From Mycolicibacterium sp. BiH015 (GTDB taxonomy: Bacteria; Actinomycetota; Actinomycetes; Mycobacteriales; Mycobacteriaceae), in NCBI RefSeq assembly GCF_027706845.1, contig NZ_JAQGCZ010000012.1, positions 62,001 to 126,000 of the forward strand: a DNA stretch of 64,000 nucleotides, written 5' to 3'. Positions 61,403 through 64,000 of this stretch are shown here, piece after piece. The notes beneath the pieces were generated by a model. The model saw only the letters and a program-made list of their open reading frames with translations, ran no database searches and was not told where the DNA came from. Each line of letters begins with the position of its first letter. The stretch's first letter is position 1. The translations under genes and the position numbers were made by a program.

Positions 61403-61406
61403 GCTG

Positions 61407-62807
61407 TTACGGCCCCGGTGGCAACGGAGCGGCAGGCAGCGCTGCGGGCGCCGGAAGCGGGGGCGGTGCGGGAGCCGGCGGCGGCGGTGGCAGCAGAGGC
61501 GCAGGCGCGGCGGGCGGCGGGAGCTGATCGGCCGGCGGGGCGCCCGGCGGTGGCGGAGGACCGTTGAGGAACGTGTTGCCCTGTCCCGGAGGCACATCGG
61601 TGGCCGGTGCCTGCTCGGACTGGGTTGGCGCCGTCGACGGCTGCGGCCCGTGCACGGTCTGCTGCTGGCTGTCGTCGGAGGACGAGGACGACGAATCCGA
61701 CGCACTGCTCGACGAACTGTCCGAGGAGGTCGAACTCGACGACGATGAGCTGTCGGTCGAGGCGTCCGGCACGGGAATCGGGGGCAGCGACAGCCGCTCC
61801 TCCGGGATGTCCGGCGGCGGAACCGGCGGCTGCCCGTTGATCATCAGAGGACCTTTGGCCGTGTTCAGCAGGGTCGACCAGCCGCCGTTGCCGAGTGTGG
61901 CGCCGATGCTGCACGACACCTGCCGACTGCCCGCCGCCCAGCTGGGCAGCGACACCGTGCTGTAGATCAGCGTCAGCGTCGTGTCGCGCAGCTTGATCGG
62001 CGCCAGATAGGCGTCGGTCATCTTGGTGCACTCGTCCTTGATGAAGGTGTCCTGCTCGGCTTCGGGAGGTAGGACGTCGGGGAACTTCAGCGCCAGATTG
62101 ACCGCTCCGGTCACCTCCATCGCATGCGGCGCCGCGCAGTCCACCGGGATGTCGGTGGGCTGGTTGGTCGCGGGATCGATGCCGAGGCAGGTGCCGACCG
62201 GCCACACCTTGGACTGGTCGATCTCGGCGACCTTGCCTTCGAATGCGAGCTGCTGATTGTTCGGGCCGGGCAGCTGCAGGCCGCACAGCATCCGCCGCTC
62301 GCCGGACTGGCGCCACGCCTTGTCGCCGGACCACAGCATGCTCACCGTGAATCGGCTGTTGGGGTCGTAGCGCGGACCGAGGTAGCGCTTCACGGCGGCC
62401 GAGCACTGCTCCTGGCTGATCTGCTGGATGCGGGCAGGTGACGGAGGTGCCGCGTCCGGGCCGTATTCGCTGCCGGGGAAGGTGCGCATGTCGACGGACT
62501 CGGCGACCTCGAAGCGGTGTTCGCCCGCGCAGTCCACGATCTCGGCGGCATCGGGTGTGCGGTCCGGCCAGTTCAGGCAGTCTCCGCTCTTGGCGTGGTC
62601 GAAGGTGTCATTGCCGCGGGGGCCCAGCGAGATCGAGTTCGCGGTCAGACCGCCCGACGGATCCGTCTGGGGCAATGCCGTGATCACGCCGGCGATCAGG
62701 AGCCCACCGAGCGCCGTCAGCAGCAGCGCGCGACGGGTCGACGAGGACTGGAGACTCCTCCACCAGTGCTCCTGGGTCGATGCGGGTGAATCAGACATCC
62801 GGTCCAT
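61407..62807 (-). CDS. Membrane protein with septum-formation-like repeats and Ser/Pro-rich tail (Rv3835-like)
   Basis: ATG 62807 gives 466 residues (62798 is an alternative). One N-terminal membrane helix (RALLLTALGGLLIAGVITAL) is followed by an extracellular domain (about 60-310) with two similar Cys-containing halves, SGDCLNWPDRTPDAAEIVDC and VGTCLGIDPATNQPTDIPVD, the pattern of the septum-formation domain. A poly-Ser stretch and then a Pro/Ala-rich tail make the last 120 residues low complexity. It corresponds to Mtb Rv3835, of unknown role, perhaps in cell-wall or division processes. Confidence 0.8.
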   Translation of the reverse strand: MDRMSDSPASTQEHWWRSLQSSSTRRALLLTALGGLLIAGVITALPQTDPSGGLTANSISLGPRGNDTFDHAKSGDCLNWPDRTPDAAEIVDCAGEHRFEVAESVDMRTFPGSEYGPDAAPPSPARIQQISQEQCSAAVKRYLGPRYDPNSRFTVSMLWSGDKAWRQSGERRMLCGLQLPGPNNQQLAFEGKVAEIDQSKVWPVGTCLGIDPATNQPTDIPVDCAAPHAMEVTGAVNLALKFPDVLPPEAEQDTFIKDECTKMTDAYLAPIKLRDTTLTLIYSTVSLPSWAAGSRQVSCSIGATLGNGGWSTLLNTAKGPLMINGQPPVPPPDIPEERLSLPPIPVPDASTDSSSSSSSTSSDSSSSSASDSSSSSSDDSQQQTVHGPQPSTAPTQSEQAPATDVPPGQGNTFLNGPPPPPGAPPADQLPPPAAPAPLLPPPPPAPAPPPLPAPAALPAAPLPPGP

Positions 62808-62928
62808 TGTGACAGGCGTGTCGGGTGCTGTGACAAGTGATGCAGCTGTAACGTTATGCGGCCGAGCTGCGTCGGCGGCGACATCGACGGGGGAGCCGCG
62901 TCGGCGGCGGACCCCGTAGGGTTGGCGC

Positions 62929-64000
62929 GTGATCGACCCCAAGGTGCTGCGAGAGAACCCCGACGCCGTCCGCGCATCGCAACGAGCGCGCGGTGAGGAC
63001 CCCGGTCTCGTCGACGCGCTCGCCGACGCCGATGCCGCGCGTCGGGCCGCGATCTCGGCCGCCGACAATCTGCGCGCCGAGCAGAAGTCGGCGAGCAAGC
63101 TGGTCGGTAAGGCCTCACCCGACGAGCGGCCAGCGCTGCTCGCGGCCGCCAAGGAATTGGCAGAGAAGGTCAAGGCCGCCGAGGTCGCGCAGAGCGACGC
63201 CGAAGCCGCGTACACCGCCGCGCACATGGCGATCTCGAACGTGATCATCGACGGGGTCCCGGCCGGCGGCGAGGACGACTTCGTGGTTCTCGACACTGTC
63301 GGGGAGCCGCCGGCGCTCGACAACCCGAAGGATCACCTCGAGCTCGGCGAAGCGTTGGGCCTGATCGACATGGAGCGTGGCGCCAAGGTCTCGGGTTCGC
63401 GGTTCTACTTCCTCACCGGTTTCGGCGCGCTGCTGCAGCTGGGTCTGTTCCAGCTCGCCGTGCGCACGGCCACCGAGAACGGCTTCACCCTCGTCATCCC
63501 GCCGGTGCTGGTGCGGCCCGAGATCATGCGCGGCACCGGATTCCTCGGGGCGCACGCCGACGAGATCTACCACCTCGACGAGGACGACCTCTATCTGGTC
63601 GGAACCTCCGAGGTCCCGCTGGCCGGCTACCACTCCGACGAAATCCTGGACCTCTCCGACGGACCGCTGCGCTACGCCGGCTGGTCGTCGTGCTTCCGCC
63701 GGGAGGCGGGCAGCTACGGCAAGGACACCCGCGGCATCATCCGTGTGCACCAGTTCGACAAGGTCGAAGGCTTCGTCTACTGCAAGCCCGAGGATGCCGA
63801 GGCCGAACACGAGCGGCTGCTGGGCTGGCAGCGGCAGATGCTCGGCCACATCGAGGTGCCCTACCGCGTGATCGACATCGCCGCGGGCGACCTCGGGTCC
63901 TCGGCGGCGCGCAAGTACGACTGCGAGGCATGGGTGCCGACCCAGCAGACCTACCGGGAGCTGACCTCCACCTCGAACTGCACGACGTTCCAGGCGCGCA
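62929..64000 (+). CDS. serS: Seryl-tRNA synthetase (3' end outside window)
   Basis: Class II synthetase that charges tRNA-Ser. The first 357 codons are present. GTG 62929 starts MIDPKVLRENPDAVRASQRA, the usual coiled-coil arm (about 1-110). The core has motif 2 in SSCFRREAGSYGKDTRGI and the family stretch DLYLVGTSEVPLAGYHSDE. The frame runs to the last base of the window without a stop, up to ELTSTSNCTTFQAR. It is divergent from the Rv3835-like gene with 121 bases between start codons. Confidence 0.96.
   Translation, partial: MIDPKVLRENPDAVRASQRARGEDPGLVDALADADAARRAAISAADNLRAEQKSASKLVGKASPDERPALLAAAKELAEKVKAAEVAQSDAEAAYTAAHMAISNVIIDGVPAGGEDDFVVLDTVGEPPALDNPKDHLELGEALGLIDMERGAKVSGSRFYFLTGFGALLQLGLFQLAVRTATENGFTLVIPPVLVRPEIMRGTGFLGAHADEIYHLDEDDLYLVGTSEVPLAGYHSDEILDLSDGPLRYAGWSSCFRREAGSYGKDTRGIIRVHQFDKVEGFVYCKPEDAEAEHERLLGWQRQMLGHIEVPYRVIDIAAGDLGSSAARKYDCEAWVPTQQTYRELTSTSNCTTFQAR

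Noticed and set aside
61640..61760. Low-complexity repeat on the minus strand
   Set aside because: It is the poly-Ser coding stretch of the Rv3835-like protein, in frame, not an independent element.

Overview
The window is a high-GC actinobacterial chromosome segment from a fast-growing, environmental Mycobacterium (Mycolicibacterium). Almost every gene has a recognisable mycobacterial counterpart. Two blocks keep the gene order of M. tuberculosis: Rv0127 and Rv0135c-Rv0142 (left half), and Rv3859c to Rv3834c (right half). The methylmannose-polysaccharide cluster, a third Y-family polymerase and a nickel superoxide dismutase are typical of non-tuberculous species or unusual for the genus. I see no tRNA, rRNA, CRISPR array, insertion sequence or prophage.

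Layout. 1-460: C-terminus of a proline/glycine-rich, tail-anchored protein whose paralogue lies at 47754-48677. 495-4166: maltokinase and glycogen debranching enzyme (trehalose/alpha-glucan metabolism). 4235-5463: pncA and a PAS-ANTAR regulator. 5478-9179: four-gene membrane operon of unknown function with a cupredoxin-like lipoprotein, divergent from a large membrane-embedded serine hydrolase (9312-11720). 11722-16450: acyl-CoA dehydrogenase, C39-like protein, PaiB-like flavoprotein, MFS transporter, orphan DUF222 domain and F420 enzyme. 16635-20955: manT-meT3-mmpH plus convergent meT1, with a TetR regulator. 20967-29233: TetR/CYP138-like, msrA-msrB, a probable KstR-controlled pair, a FAD oxidoreductase, DUF427 and AlkA-like genes. 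29313-31288: Dps, a thioesterase and the gltB leader. 31289-37777: glutamate synthase gltBD and a 46-aa protein. 37857-41649: F420 enzyme, DinB-like protein, PHP protein and DNA polymerase IV (dinB3). 41674-44811: ethR/ethA, rraA, hns. 44854-47537: Rv3850-like gene and a copC/copD copper operon. 47754-50831: proline-rich protein, ImmA/IrrE peptidase with membrane partner, espR. 51290-52915: Rv3847-like, sodN/sodX and a 52-aa membrane protein. 53311-58247: rhodanese, DUF4328, glpQ1, bfrB, LCP ligase, CPBP protease. 58281-64000: IdeR-controlled DUF2470 gene, pheA, phosphatase, Cys-rich protein, zincin, Rv3835-like protein and serS (cut by the window edge).

Regulation is the richest layer. A CTGGACA-CA-TGTCCAG palindrome lies on the manT promoter, and its core recurs at the start codon of the nearby TetR gene, which suggests one repressor governs methylmannose-polysaccharide synthesis. 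A perfect KstR-type palindrome sits on the promoter of the Rv0138/Rv0139 homologues. A five-half-site EthR operator separates ethR and ethA, a good IdeR box precedes the DUF2470 gene, and four DnaA-box-like 9-mers sit in front of the rhodanese gene. Iron and redox themes recur (Dps, BfrB, IdeR box, NiSOD, MsrA/B, CopC/D). The NiSOD pair occupies the place where M. tuberculosis carries sodA.
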